From: Acetobacter sp. AN02
GTDB lineage: Bacteria; Pseudomonadota; Alphaproteobacteria; Acetobacterales; Acetobacteraceae
Assembly (NCBI RefSeq): GCF_029759835.1
Contig: NZ_JAJJND010000003.1
Coordinates: forward strand, 1-64,000
Direction of reading: 5' to 3'
Length of the DNA stretch: 64,000 nucleotides
Shown: positions 35,509-45,159 of the stretch, piece by piece
Numbering within the stretch: the first letter of the stretch is position 1
Layout of the letters: each line of letters begins with the position of its first letter
Notes under the pieces: generated by a model
Databases searched by the model: none
Told to the model about the DNA's origin: nothing
The model's input: only the letters and a program-made list of their open reading frames with translations
Made by a program: the position numbers and the translations under genes

Positions 35509-38049
35509 GTGAGACGCACCCGGAACAACCAGGATGCCAGCAGCACCCCGCCTCAGGCTATTCAGCCCTACGGGTGCCTCCTGACATGCGCACGACACGA
35601 CCTGTCGGTCCGCCGCTTCTCCGATAACTGCGCCGACTTCCTCAGGCTCAATCCGCTCCGCCAGGGCATGGAACTCGGCTGCCTCCTCGGCCCGGAGACG
35701 GTCCACCGCATCATCAACGCCGTCTCCGTCAGCGTCGCGCTGCAGCGCCCCGCCTTCCTCTTCGGCGTGCCTCTCCCGGACGGACAGGTCTACGATGTAT
35801 CGGTCCACCTGTCCGGAGACGAAATCGTCACGGAATGGGAACAGGACAGCTCGGGAGACAGCAGCACCGAAGCCCTCGCCCATCTGCGGACCATGACCGA
35901 CCGCGTGCGTAACGTCGGAGATCTGGCCTCGCTGTGCGATCTGGCCGTCAGACTGCTGAAAAACGTCCTCCGGTACGAACGCGTCATGATGTTCAGGCTG
36001 CAGGACGAGGACACAGGAGAGATCATCTCCGAAGCCCGCTCTCCTCCCCTGGAAAGCTTTCTGAACAAGACATTCCGCCTCTCCGATCTCTCCCCCGGCG
36101 CAAGCGCCTCGTCCCGGACCTCCCTGATCCGTATCCTGCGCGATTCAGAGCAGGAGATCATCAGAATCAACGGAGACGATCTCCCGCCGCTGTCGCTGCA
36201 GGCAAGCCAGCTCGGCTGCGCCCCCGAAGAGTTCACGGACGGCATGCGCCTGCTCGGCGTGCGCGCCTCACTGACCATCTCGCTGGTCGTGGACGGCACG
36301 CTCTGGGGCGTGCTCATCTGCCACAGCAGCAAAAGCACGACACCCGCCCTCTCCGAGCGCATCATTACGAAAATATTCGGCGAATTCGTCGCCCTGAGGA
36401 TCATGGTCATCCTCCGCACCGGCCGCCTGATGGCCACGCACAGGACACACAGCCTCGCAGACCGCTTCCTGCGCGACGCCGCCTCCATGACCGATATGCT
36501 GTCCTATCTGCGCGGACATATCCGGGAACTGATGTCCTTCATCCCCTGCGAAGGCATCGCCACCCTCACCCGCGGAGAATGGGCCGCCACCGGCCTCGTC
36601 CCGCCCGAAAGCGAATGCTCCTCCCTGCTCAGACTGGCCTATGAGAAAGCCGGATCCCGGATCTGGCACACAAGCCACCTGTCCGGAGATTCCGAAGGAG
36701 AGATCTCCTTCCTGCCGGATGTCGCAGGCGTGCTCATCCTGCCCATCTCCCCGCAGCCCGAGGACTATCTCTTCCTCTTCCGCCAGGAAACCGTCCGGAC
36801 CGAACACAGGATCATCCGCACGGGAGCGAAACCCGGAATCGCCAGCGAGGAAATCCGCGGAGAGAGCGTCAAATGGACTGATGACGAGCTGGAAATCGCC
36901 GGTGTCCTCCGCTCCTCACTGATCGAAATCCTCGCGGCCTATCACCAGCAGCAGATGCTCAGCGAGGAAAACGCAGACCTCCGCCAGCGCATGCTGAACG
37001 AGGAACTCAATCACCGCGTCAAGAACATCCTCGCCGTCGTGCAGTCCCTGTTCGCCCGCCCGGTCCCCGAAGGACGCACGGCAGAAGCCCAGCTCGAAGC
37101 CCTGCGCGGCCGCGTCAGCGCGCTCGCAGGCGCGCATGACCAGCTGGTCCGCGCAGGCAACGGCGGATGGCTCCGCACCCTGCTGGAAAACGAACTCACG
37201 CCCTACAATATCACCTCGGACGTGATCACACTCAGGGGACCGGATCTGTGGCTTACCGGCCGCTCCCTGTCCGTCTCCGCCCTCGTGTTCCACGAACTGG
37301 CCACGAACGCCGCAAAATACGGCGCGCTTTCCTCACGCGAAGGCAGGCTGGACGTCCGCTGGTTCCACGATCCGGCAACCTCCCGCTGGGTGCTGACATG
37401 GAGCGAAACCGGCGGACCGCCCGTAAAACCACCCACCCGCACCGGCTTCGGCTCCATGCTGATCCGCCGCGCCGTTCCCCATGAACTGGACGGAACCGTC
37501 GATGTGAACTTCCGCAAGGAAGGCATGTTCTTCCGCTTCGAAATCCCAGAACGCCACGCATGGCTCGCAGGGGAGGAGGAGCAGACGGGTGCCGAACGCA
37601 TCAGGCCCGACAGCCCCCCGCCGCAGATCCCCTCCGACGCCCTCGCAGGAGCCTCGGTTCTGATCGCGGAGGATCACCTGCTGATCGTCATGGAAGCCGA
37701 ACAGGCCATCGAAGCCGCCGGCGCCTCGGTCTGCCGCTCCGTAGCCTCCGTCTCCTCCGCCCTGGCCGCACTCAACAGCCTGCGCCCGGACGTCGCGGTC
37801 CTTGACGTCAATCTCGGAGACATGTCCTCCATCTCCCTCGCCCGGATCCTCAAAAGCCGTGGCATCCCCTTCCTGTTCACAACAGGATACGCAGACCGGA
37901 CCGCCATCCCGGACGACTTCAGAGACTGCCGCATTCTCCGCAAGCCCTACTCCATGGCAGCCCTGATCTCCGAACTCGCCGCCCTGCGCACGGAAAATCA
38001 GAACCCGGGTAATCTCCCGGAAGATACGGAGCACATGAAAAGCGCGTGA
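35509..38049 (+). CDS. Phytochrome-like HWE histidine kinase with C-terminal receiver, chromophore ligands missing
   Basis: 846 residues from GTG 35509 (AAAAGG 9 bases upstream). PAS-like start with QAIQPYGCLL (compare 'GAIQPHG'), GAF (residues about 140-300), PHY-like region (310-480), HWE kinase with phospho-accepting His502 (EELNHRVKNILAVVQSLF), N-box HELATNAAKYGALS and G-box GFGSMLIRRAV, then a receiver with Asp766 (VAVLDVNL), Thr and Lys (LRKPY). The Cys that binds biliverdin upstream of IQPHG is absent (in-frame stop shortly before), the GAF PASDIP reads RLSDLS, and the pyrrole-binding His is replaced in PEEFTDGMRLLGVRASL. It probably senses something other than light. A PAP2 phosphatase gene follows, coupled. 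Confidence 0.87.
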   Translation: MRRTRNNQDASSTPPQAIQPYGCLLTCARHDLSVRRFSDNCADFLRLNPLRQGMELGCLLGPETVHRIINAVSVSVALQRPAFLFGVPLPDGQVYDVSVHLSGDEIVTEWEQDSSGDSSTEALAHLRTMTDRVRNVGDLASLCDLAVRLLKNVLRYERVMMFRLQDEDTGEIISEARSPPLESFLNKTFRLSDLSPGASASSRTSLIRILRDSEQEIIRINGDDLPPLSLQASQLGCAPEEFTDGMRLLGVRASLTISLVVDGTLWGVLICHSSKSTTPALSERIITKIFGEFVALRIMVILRTGRLMATHRTHSLADRFLRDAASMTDMLSYLRGHIRELMSFIPCEGIATLTRGEWAATGLVPPESECSSLLRLAYEKAGSRIWHTSHLSGDSEGEISFLPDVAGVLILPISPQPEDYLFLFRQETVRTEHRIIRTGAKPGIASEEIRGESVKWTDDELEIAGVLRSSLIEILAAYHQQQMLSEENADLRQRMLNEELNHRVKNILAVVQSLFARPVPEGRTAEAQLEALRGRVSALAGAHDQLVRAGNGGWLRTLLENELTPYNITSDVITLRGPDLWLTGRSLSVSALVFHELATNAAKYGALSSREGRLDVRWFHDPATSRWVLTWSETGGPPVKPPTRTGFGSMLIRRAVPHELDGTVDVNFRKEGMFFRFEIPERHAWLAGEEEQTGAERIRPDSPPPQIPSDALAGASVLIAEDHLLIVMEAEQAIEAAGASVCRSVASVSSALAALNSLRPDVAVLDVNLGDMSSISLARILKSRGIPFLFTTGYADRTAIPDDFRDCRILRKPYSMAALISELAALRTENQNPGNLPEDTEHMKSA

Positions 38050-38054
38050 CCTGC

Positions 38055-38840
38055 ATGCCCGTCACAAAGCACCGCCTGCTCACCTTCGGCTTCCTTCTGT
38101 GCTGCTGCGCCTGCGTCTCCCCGGGAACCCCTCCGGCAGATCCCCCGTCCGAAGCTCCGGCAGCAGGCCCCGTACTCAGCATCTCCCCCCCGCCCGCCGG
38201 AAACTCTGCCGCAGCAGCGGACGACATGCGTATCTTCGTGCAGACACGCGCCCTGCAGGGCTCGGAACGCTGGGCCCTCGCACGCCATGATGCAGATCTG
38301 ACAACCGCACATCTCCTGGACGACTATTCCTGCGCCGCAGGTCTCAGGCTCGACGCCGCAGACCTTCCCCTCGTGACAGACCTCATCACACACGCACTCA
38401 CCGTCGTCCGGGCGCACGTGTCGGAACAGAAAAAACACTGGAAACGCCTCCGCCCCGCCGCCGTCACCGAACTGCCCGTCTGCACGGATGACCGGGAGAA
38501 GCTGAAACTCAGCTACTCATACCCCTCCGGACACGCCTCACGAGGATGGATGACAGCCTTCGTCCTCGCCGATCTCCTGCCGGACCAGGCCGGTCCCGTC
38601 ATGGAACGCGGACGTATCTTCGCACAAAGCCGGGTCGTCTGCGGCGCACACTGGAATACCGACATCATCGCAGGCAAGAAAACCGCAGCCGCAGTCTTTG
38701 CATCCGTCCGCAATACCCCGTGGTACAAAAAGGAAGCGGAAGAGGCCCGGTCAGAACTCGCGACAGCACGGACTCGCCCCACACCCCCCGACCCCGCCGC
38801 CTGCACCACCGAACACAACGCCGCCCGCACCTCCTGGTAA
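38055..38840 (+). CDS. PAP2/class A acid phosphatase, secreted
   Basis: 261 residues. A Cys-rich hydrophobic signal (LLTFGFLLCCCACVSPG) suggests export, possibly as a lipoprotein. The three phosphatase motifs are complete: K-x6-RP (KKHWKRLRP), YPSGHAS, and SR-x5-H-x3-D (SRVVCGAHWNTD). This is the PhoN-like branch that hydrolyses phosphomonoesters in the periplasm. A GTG at 38046 would overlap the kinase stop; ATG 38055 begins a better signal peptide. Either way it is close enough for coupling to the kinase gene. The C terminus is a Pro/Thr-rich tail. Confidence 0.88.
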   Translation: MPVTKHRLLTFGFLLCCCACVSPGTPPADPPSEAPAAGPVLSISPPPAGNSAAAADDMRIFVQTRALQGSERWALARHDADLTTAHLLDDYSCAAGLRLDAADLPLVTDLITHALTVVRAHVSEQKKHWKRLRPAAVTELPVCTDDREKLKLSYSYPSGHASRGWMTAFVLADLLPDQAGPVMERGRIFAQSRVVCGAHWNTDIIAGKKTAAAVFASVRNTPWYKKEAEEARSELATARTRPTPPDPAACTTEHNAARTSW

Positions 38841-38931
38841 CAGATCCCCGCGCGGCATGGACGCATCACAGACCGTCTGATATGCCGGATCGCCCGCTGA
38901 ACACCACACAGCGGCAGCAGCGAGAGACGGG

Positions 38932-40155
38932 ATGACGGACAAGACGGGAATCAACAGCCTCCGGCACGGACCGGATGCCTCAGGACATTTCGGCGGAAAA
39001 TTCGGCGGACGCTTCGTCGCGGAAACCCTGATGCCGCTCCTCACCGATCTCGAAGCCGCCTGGACACACGCAAAAACAGACCCCGCCTTCCGCCGGGAAC
39101 TCGATTTCTATCTGCGTGACTATGTCGGCCGCCCCAGCCCGCTCTGGCTCGCCCGCCGCATGACCGAAGAACTCGGCGGCGCGAAAATCTACCTCAAGCG
39201 CGAGGAGCTCAACCACACCGGCTCCCACAAGCTCAACAACGTCATAGGGCAGATCCTTCTCGCCCGCCGCATGGGCCGGACCCGGATCGTCGCCGAAACC
39301 GGAGCAGGACAGCACGGCGTGGCAACCGCCACGGTCTGCGCCCTGTTCGGCATGAAATGCGTGATCTACATGGGCGCGACCGACGTCTCCCGCCAGGCGC
39401 CCAACGTGTTCCGCATGAAACTCCTGGGAGCCGAGGTCATCCCCGTCACAGCCGGGGCCGGCACGCTCAAGGACGCAATGAATGAGGCGATGCGCGACTG
39501 GGTCGCCAATATCGCCGATACCTATTTCCTCGTTGGCACGGTCGCAGGCCCCCACCCGTATCCGGAAATGGTCCGCGATTTCCAGAGCGTCATCGGAGAT
39601 GAGGTCCGCACCCAGATGCAGACGGCGGAAGGCCGCCTGCCCGACATCATCGTCGCTGCCATCGGCGGCGGCTCCAACGCAATGGGTATCTTCCACCCCT
39701 TCCTGGACGACGCGTCGGTGCGCCTGATCGGCGTGGAAGCCGCCGGATGCGGTCTCGACAGCGGCAGAACCGCCGCCTCCATCCAGCGCGGGCGCCCCGG
39801 CGTGCTACACGGCAACCGGACCTATCTGCTCCAGGACGAAAACGGACAGATCGACGAGGCCCACTCCATCAGCGCAGGCCTGGACTACCCCGGTATCGGC
39901 CCCGAACACTCCTGGCTCGCCGATATCGGCCGCGCGGAATATGTCGGAGCAACAGACCAGGAAGCCCTGGACGCCTTCACCTTCTGCACCCGGACCGAAG
40001 GCATCATCCCCGCGCTCGAATCCGCACACGCCATTGCCTACGCACGTAAAATCGCACCGGAACTGAGCCCGGACACCCTGCTGGTCGTGAATATCTCCGG
40101 CCGCGGAGACAAGGATATCAACACCGTCGCCGAACATCTGGGAGTGAAACTGTGA
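38932..40155 (+). CDS. trpB: Tryptophan synthase beta subunit
   Basis: 407 residues. PLP Lys in [31 protein letters not shown], phosphate loop GGGSNAMG, and the end motif SGRGDKD. It joins indole and serine to tryptophan. trpA follows with a 4-base overlap (GTGA). In many alphaproteobacteria trpF precedes trpB; here the neighbour is the PAP2 gene, and trpF is not in the window. Confidence 0.97.
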   Translation: MTDKTGINSLRHGPDASGHFGGKFGGRFVAETLMPLLTDLEAAWTHAKTDPAFRRELDFYLRDYVGRPSPLWLARRMTEELGGAKIYLKREELNHTGSHKLNNVIGQILLARRMGRTRIVAETGAGQHGVATATVCALFGMKCVIYMGATDVSRQAPNVFRMKLLGAEVIPVTAGAGTLKDAMNEAMRDWVANIADTYFLVGTVAGPHPYPEMVRDFQSVIGDEVRTQMQTAEGRLPDIIVAAIGGGSNAMGIFHPFLDDASVRLIGVEAAGCGLDSGRTAASIQRGRPGVLHGNRTYLLQDENGQIDEAHSISAGLDYPGIGPEHSWLADIGRAEYVGATDQEALDAFTFCTRTEGIIPALESAHAIAYARKIAPELSPDTLLVVNISGRGDKDINTVAEHLGVKL

Positions 40156-40970
40156 GCCGCATCGCCCGTCGTTTCCAAGCGCTCCGGGCCGAAGGCCGAG
40201 GCGCGCTGATCCCCTATGTCGAAGCCTGCGATCCGGATTTCGAAACCTCGCTCGCCCTGCTGAAAGCCATGCCGGAAGCCGGTGCGGACCTGATCGAGAT
40301 CGGCATGCCCTTCTCAGATCCTTCCGCAGATGGCCCTGTCATCCAGGCCGCCGCCCTGCGCGGGCTGGCCGCAGGCGCCACACTCGCAAAACTCTTCGAT
40401 ATGGTCAGAGCCTTCCGCACGGATGATCAGGAAACACCCCTGATCCTGATGGGATATCTCAACCCCGTTGAAAGCTACGGCTACGAACGCTTCTGCGCCG
40501 ACGCATCCGCCGCAGGCGTGGACGGCCTGATCATCGTCGATATGCCGCCCGAGGAATCCGGCCCGCTGGAACGGTTCACAAAACCCGCCGGCCTCGACAT
40601 GATCCGCCTGATCGCCCCGACCACAACAGACGAACGCCTGAAAACCGTGCTGAACCACGCCTCAGGCTTCGTCTACTACGTCAGCATCACAGGCATCACC
40701 GGAACCCGCTCCGCCAGCACGGAAGACCTCCGGGCCGCACTCCCCCGCCTGCGCGCTGCAACAGACCTCCCGGTCGTGATCGGCTTCGGTATCCGCTCCC
40801 CCGAACAGGCACGGAACGCCTCACGGATCGCAGACGGCGCCGTCGTCGCCTCCGCCCTCCTCGCCACACTCGCAAAAACACTGGACGCCGATAACAGGAA
40901 AACGGACACAACCGTATCCTCAGTCCTGTCGCAGCTCCGTGACCTGGCCACAGCCGTCCGCGCCGCCTGA
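40152..40970 (+). CDS. trpA: Tryptophan synthase alpha subunit
   Basis: 272 residues from GTG 40152. TIM barrel with catalytic Glu in [13 protein letters not shown] and Asp in FSDPSADGP, phosphate-binding [12 protein letters not shown] and GFGIRSPEQ. It cleaves indole-3-glycerol phosphate and passes indole to TrpB. The usual AGDP motif reads ACDP ([10 protein letters not shown]). It is coupled to trpB and followed closely by csoR. Confidence 0.97.
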   Translation: MSRIARRFQALRAEGRGALIPYVEACDPDFETSLALLKAMPEAGADLIEIGMPFSDPSADGPVIQAAALRGLAAGATLAKLFDMVRAFRTDDQETPLILMGYLNPVESYGYERFCADASAAGVDGLIIVDMPPEESGPLERFTKPAGLDMIRLIAPTTTDERLKTVLNHASGFVYYVSITGITGTRSASTEDLRAALPRLRAATDLPVVIGFGIRSPEQARNASRIADGAVVASALLATLAKTLDADNRKTDTTVSSVLSQLRDLATAVRAA

Positions 40971-40971
40971 T

Positions 40972-41304
40972 ATGCCCTCAGACAAGACCGAAGGCTGCAG
41001 CAGCTGCGTTCCCGAAGACGGCAGCGGAACAAAAACTGTCACACAGCCGGATAAGACCGCCCTGCTCAACCGCCTGAAACGGCTGGAAGGGCAGATCTCC
41101 GGTATCAGAAGCATGGTGGAAAAAGACAGATACTGCGTCGATATCCTGACGCAGATATCCGCCGCCCGCGCCGCACTGGACGCCGTCAGCGTCAGACTGC
41201 TCTCGGATCACGCAAAAGGCTGCGTCCGCCGCGCCGTCATGCAGGACGGCGGAGCCGCAGAGCTGGACGAACTCCTTGGCGTCATCCGCAAGATGATCCG
41301 GTAA
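40972..41304 (+). CDS. CsoR/FrmR-family metal-sensing repressor
   Basis: 110 residues from ATG 40972, whose codon overlaps the last bases after the trpA stop. All-helical CsoR fold: LLNRLKRLEGQISGIRSMVE, then Cys55, His80 and Cys84 with the same spacing (25 and 4) as the copper ligands of CsoR. This supports Cu(I) sensing. No copper transporter lies next to it; its targets are elsewhere. Extra Cys residues occur in the N-terminal tail. Co-transcription with trpBA is likely but its meaning is unclear. Confidence 0.88.
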   Translation: MPSDKTEGCSSCVPEDGSGTKTVTQPDKTALLNRLKRLEGQISGIRSMVEKDRYCVDILTQISAARAALDAVSVRLLSDHAKGCVRRAVMQDGGAAELDELLGVIRKMIR

Positions 41305-41351
41305 AACCGGAGCCGGATAACCGGTCCCGGTTCAGTACCCCCGGAAAAACC

Positions 41352-41858
41352 TCAGGCCACGGTCCGTCCTTCCGGACCGGCCCAGATCCGCCGCAGAAGA
41401 GCCAGAGACTCAACACACGCAGCAGCAGCCTCGCGCCCCTTATTGTGCGGATCCTCGCGAGAACGATCCACCGCCTGATCCTCGGTATAGGTCGTCAGAA
41501 CACCGAACGCGATCGGCGTGCTCGTCGCCAGAGACGCCTGCATCATGCCGACCGTCGCCCCCAGGCTGATAAACTCGAAATGAGCCGTATCCCCCTTGAT
41601 CACGCAGCCAAGACAGATCACGCCCTCATACCGCGTGGTCCGCGCCAGACTCTGCGCCAGAAGCGGCAGCTCAAACGCCCCCGGAGCATAATAGATATCC
41701 TCCGGCGCAACCGTAATCCCGTGCTCACCCAGCCACTCGATCGCGCCATCGCGCAGACCGCCGGTAATATCCTCGTTGAACCGGCTGACCACAATCGCAA
41801 GGCGCGGCATGGGAGACAGATTAAGATCCGGCTGGGAAGTCGTCTGACGTGTGCTCAT
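41352..41858 (-). CDS. ribH: 6,7-dimethyl-8-ribityllumazine synthase
   Basis: 168 residues. IVVSRFNEDITGGLRDGAIE, YAPGAFELPLLAQSLA, GCVIKGDTAHFEFI, and PIAFGVLTTYTEDQAVDRS are the RibH motifs. It condenses 5-amino-6-ribitylaminouracil with dihydroxybutanone phosphate. Last gene of the rib operon, 12 bases after ribBA. Convergent with csoR. Confidence 0.96.
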   Translation of the reverse strand: MSTRQTTSQPDLNLSPMPRLAIVVSRFNEDITGGLRDGAIEWLGEHGITVAPEDIYYAPGAFELPLLAQSLARTTRYEGVICLGCVIKGDTAHFEFISLGATVGMMQASLATSTPIAFGVLTTYTEDQAVDRSREDPHNKGREAAAACVESLALLRRIWAGPEGRTVA

Positions 41859-41870
41859 AAATAGTTCCTG

Positions 41871-43178
41871 TTACTTCACTGTTGCCGGCTGCACGGAGTC
41901 AGCACGCAGAAAATGACCCATCCGAAGCCGCTTGGCCTCAAGATAGGCCCGGTTAAAAGGGTTGGGCGCAATCTCAACACCGATCCGGGACCGCACGGTA
42001 AAACCACGCTGCTCCAGAGCCGCCACCTTGTCGGGATTGTTCGTCAGCAGATCCAGCGTCCGCACCCCCAGATCCCGAAGAATGGACGCCGCCGCAGACC
42101 AGTCGCGCGTATCCGTCGCAAATCCCAGCCGGTGATTGGCATCAATCGTGTCCAGCCCGCGATCCTGAAGCGCATAGGCCCGGATTTTGTTCCCAAGCCC
42201 GATCCCCCGCCCCTCATGACCGCGCAGATAGATCAGAACACCACACTCCGAAGACCGCAGCCGGTCCAGAGCCGCATGAAGCTGCGCCCCGCAGTCGCAG
42301 CGCATCGACCCCAGAACATCACCCGTCACACACTCCGAATGCAGCCGCACGACCGGAACACCCTGAGACGGATCTCCCTTCACGACAGCCACATGCTCCG
42401 TGCCATCCGTATCGCGGAACGCATGAATCACCAGATCATCACCGCCATAACTGCTCGGAAGCGCCGCCTCCGCCAGCTCCGCCGTGACCGTCTCCTCGCC
42501 CGCAGCCACAGCCGCAGGCATCACAACCTCCGCCGTGCCATGCTCACGCACCCACAGCGTCAGCTCCTCAATCGAGAGAATGGGAAGCCGGTGCCGCACC
42601 CCGAACCGCTCCAGCTCCGGCCGCCGCGCCATCGTCCCGTCATTGCTCATGATCTCGCAGATCACGGCAGCAGGCGCACATCCGGCCAGACGTGCCAGAT
42701 CAATCGATCCCTCCGTATGCCCGTCACGGGCCAGAACACCCCCCGGAACAGCCCGCAGCGGGAAGATATGCCCCGGCATCACAAGATCGGACGGCCCGGC
42801 ATCCGGAGCCACCGCCGCCAGAACCGTCCGCGCCCGGTCATGCGCGGAAATCCCGGTCGTAACCCCCTCGGCCGCCTCGATGGACACGGTAAAGGCCGTG
42901 CTGCGCGGCGCCGTGTTCAGAGCCGTCATCATCGAAAGACCAAGCTGATCCACACGCTCGGGCGTCAGCGGAAGACAGACAAGACCACGCCCGTGCGTCA
43001 CCATGAAATTCATCGCTTCAGGCGTCATGAATTCCGCAGCCATCACGAGATCACCCTCGTTCTCACGGTCCTCATCATCAACCATGATCACCATACGCCC
43101 GGCCCGGATCGCCTCAATGGCGGCAGCCAGACGCGGCGGAACCGCAGACGCGGCCCCCTGCTTCATCTGTTCAGACAT
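41871..43178 (-). CDS. ribBA: Bifunctional DHBP synthase / GTP cyclohydrolase II
   Basis: 435 residues. The N-terminal RibB half shows [17 protein letters not shown] and the [13 protein letters not shown] segment. The C-terminal RibA half has the zinc motif [21 protein letters not shown] and [13 protein letters not shown]. Both halves look intact, so it would feed both precursors of riboflavin. Its start overlaps ribE by 16 bases. Confidence 0.96.
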   Translation of the reverse strand: MSEQMKQGAASAVPPRLAAAIEAIRAGRMVIMVDDEDRENEGDLVMAAEFMTPEAMNFMVTHGRGLVCLPLTPERVDQLGLSMMTALNTAPRSTAFTVSIEAAEGVTTGISAHDRARTVLAAVAPDAGPSDLVMPGHIFPLRAVPGGVLARDGHTEGSIDLARLAGCAPAAVICEIMSNDGTMARRPELERFGVRHRLPILSIEELTLWVREHGTAEVVMPAAVAAGEETVTAELAEAALPSSYGGDDLVIHAFRDTDGTEHVAVVKGDPSQGVPVVRLHSECVTGDVLGSMRCDCGAQLHAALDRLRSSECGVLIYLRGHEGRGIGLGNKIRAYALQDRGLDTIDANHRLGFATDTRDWSAAASILRDLGVRTLDLLTNNPDKVAALEQRGFTVRSRIGVEIAPNPFNRAYLEAKRLRMGHFLRADSVQPATVK

Positions 43179-43765
43179 AGGCTCTCCACATATTTCGCGA
43201 TGACATCAACCTCGATATTCACCGGATTTCCCGGCGTCAGAGTGCCAAGCGTGGTGTGCTCCCAGGTGTGCGGAATGATCATCAGGGAAATCACGAAGGT
43301 CTCCGCTTCCGCCTCACCGCGCAGCGCGTTCAGCGTCAGACTGATCCCGTCAATCGTGACAGATCCCTTCTCAACCATATACCGCCGCAGGGACTGCGGA
43401 ACAGAAAACAGAAGCTCCCGCGCCGCACCCGCATCCGTGGCCGACACAAACGCCGCCGTCCCGTCCACATGCCCCTGCACAATATGACCCGACAGCCGCG
43501 TGGACGGCGTCACCGCCCGCTCGATGTTCACCCGGTCCCCGGCCCGCAGACGGCCAAGCGCCGTCCTGTCCAAAGTCTCCCGGCTGACAAAAAAGCGGAT
43601 TTCAGTCCCGCTGATCCGCACCGCCGTCAGACACACGCCATTGACGGCAATGCTCTCACCCTGAACCGCATCAGCCGCGCCGGTCTCGACAACAAGCTCA
43701 CAGGACTCATCCCCGGGCAGAATATCCCGGACAGTCCCCAGATATTCTATGATCCCTGAAAACAT
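43163..43765 (-). CDS. ribE: Riboflavin synthase alpha chain
   Basis: 200 residues with the duplicated barrel: [12 protein letters not shown] and [13 protein letters not shown] in the first copy, and [14 protein letters not shown] and [13 protein letters not shown] in the second. It dismutates two lumazines to riboflavin. Overlaps both ribD (19 bases) and ribBA. Confidence 0.96.
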   Translation of the reverse strand: MFSGIIEYLGTVRDILPGDESCELVVETGAADAVQGESIAVNGVCLTAVRISGTEIRFFVSRETLDRTALGRLRAGDRVNIERAVTPSTRLSGHIVQGHVDGTAAFVSATDAGAARELLFSVPQSLRRYMVEKGSVTIDGISLTLNALRGEAEAETFVISLMIIPHTWEHTTLGTLTPGNPVNIEVDVIAKYVESLCLNR

Positions 43766-44820
43766 ACAGCAGCCTCCTCCGAACCGGCCTCAGATACGGA
43801 ACCGGTCTCAGATACAAAAAGGGACAGGGCAGACACATCATGACGGCTGCGAACCCGCAGCACCTCACTCCCGTCCTCACCGGACACCCGGTCAGACCGG
43901 ACTGAAACCGTCAGCCAGTCATCCCAGACCTCCGCATCACGCAGCGCCGTCAAAAGCCCCGGACCGGCCTCAACCAGAGCCCAGAGCCGCCCGGTCCGCG
44001 CAATCATCTCCGGCAGATCACGCACGTCACGGCAGAAACACAGATCAGAGCGCGCCTCCGCCCGCGCACGCCACGCAGCTGGAACCCGGCGCTCATCACC
44101 GCAGACAACCAGCAGACGCCGGACCTCCGCATGATCCGGAACCCGGCGCACATCCAGCCCCGGACAATCCGCCAGAACCGTGCCGGTCCCGGTCACGACG
44201 GCATCCGTCGCCCGCCGCAGCTCATGCGCCAGCGTCAGAGCCCGCTCCGACGTGAACGTTGTCTGCCCGGCCGGCGGGATCATCGATCCCGAAACATCCA
44301 GAGCCTGCTTGACACTGATCCAGGCCCGCCCGTGCACGGCACGCCAGACAAACGGCGCGATCAGAGCCCGGCACGCCGCAAAAAGCTCCGGCGCGCCCCC
44401 ATGCTCCAGCCGGCAGACCTCCCTGCCCGCCTCGCGCAGCCGCGCAGCCCCCCCGCCCGCAACACGCGGATCAGGATCAGCACAGCCGATCCACACGGTC
44501 CGCACCGGAGAAGCGAGAAGAGCCTCGGAACACGGCGGCGTCCGACCCGTATGATTGCACGGCTCCAGCGTCACCACCGCCGTCACGACCCGGGACATCA
44601 TACCCAGAGCCTGCGCCTGCGCCAGAGCCCGCGCCTCGGCATGCATCGTCCCCGCCCGATGATGCGCGGCAACCGTAAGGATCACCCCGTCCTCATCAAG
44701 CAGCGCACAGCCGACAGGCGGATTGGGCGCGGTCGCACCGACAAAACGGCGCGCCTCATCAAGCGCCGCATAAAACGCCGCCCGAACCGGTCCCGTTATC
44801 TCTGTACAGGTGGAAATCAT
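43747..44820 (-). CDS. ribD: Bifunctional riboflavin deaminase/reductase RibD
   Basis: 357 residues from ATG 44820, preceded by GAGGCGGG. The deaminase domain has HAEARALAQA and VTLEPCNHTGRTPPC (zinc ligands His, Cys, Cys); the reductase domain follows from residue about 150 (ISVKQALDVSGSM). It carries out the second and third steps from GTP. First gene after the FMN riboswitch. An upstream ATG at 44883 would read into the leader and is unlikely. Confidence 0.95.
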   Translation of the reverse strand: MISTCTEITGPVRAAFYAALDEARRFVGATAPNPPVGCALLDEDGVILTVAAHHRAGTMHAEARALAQAQALGMMSRVVTAVVTLEPCNHTGRTPPCSEALLASPVRTVWIGCADPDPRVAGGGAARLREAGREVCRLEHGGAPELFAACRALIAPFVWRAVHGRAWISVKQALDVSGSMIPPAGQTTFTSERALTLAHELRRATDAVVTGTGTVLADCPGLDVRRVPDHAEVRRLLVVCGDERRVPAAWRARAEARSDLCFCRDVRDLPEMIARTGRLWALVEAGPGLLTALRDAEVWDDWLTVSVRSDRVSGEDGSEVLRVRSRHDVSALSLFVSETGSVSEAGSEEAAVCFQGS

Positions 44821-44923
44821 CCGCCCGCCTCGCATCCATAACAACACGCGTAAGCAGGGCACGCAGTACGGCTGTGCAGACACGACTTCCCCGCAATAAG
44901 AGGGACTCCCGCCACCGCCTGCC

Positions 44924-45058
44924 GTTCTCTTTCATCCGGACTATACCGTCGGCTCCGGAATCACACCGGATCTGCTGACCCCGCCGAAACGGGCGCTCGC
45001 GGGCTTACGGATCATCTCCGATTACCGCCGGTGGGGAATCACACCCCGCCCTGAGAAC
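44924..45058 (-). ncRNA. FMN riboswitch (RFN element)
   Basis: On the minus strand all conserved segments appear in order: CAGGGCGGGGTGTGATTCCC, ACCGGCGGTAAT, AGCCCGCGAGC, GATCCGGTGTGATTCCGGAG, CCGACGGTATAGTCCGGATG and AAAGAGAAC. The closing stem is GAGAAC (45053-45058) with GTTCTC (44924-44929). FMN binding is expected to switch off the ribDE-BA-H operon. About 100 bases separate it from ribD, enough for an expression platform. Confidence 0.97.
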
Positions 45059-45092
45059 GCATCCCGGTCGAAATGACCGGGAACTTCCTTTT

Positions 45093-45122
45093 ATAAAAGG
45101 GGATGCCATCCCCCGAAGTCAA
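45093..45122 (-). promoter_or_regulatory. Promoter of the rib operon
   Basis: On the minus strand TTGACT (45122-45117), an 18-base spacer and TTTTAT (45098-45093). The expected transcript start lies about 30 bases before the aptamer. A stem TCCCGGTC/GACCGGGA (45062-45082) lies between. Confidence 0.6.
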
Positions 45123-45159
45123 GAGCCCCGATCCGGAGCTCCCTCAGACAGGCCCGTTC

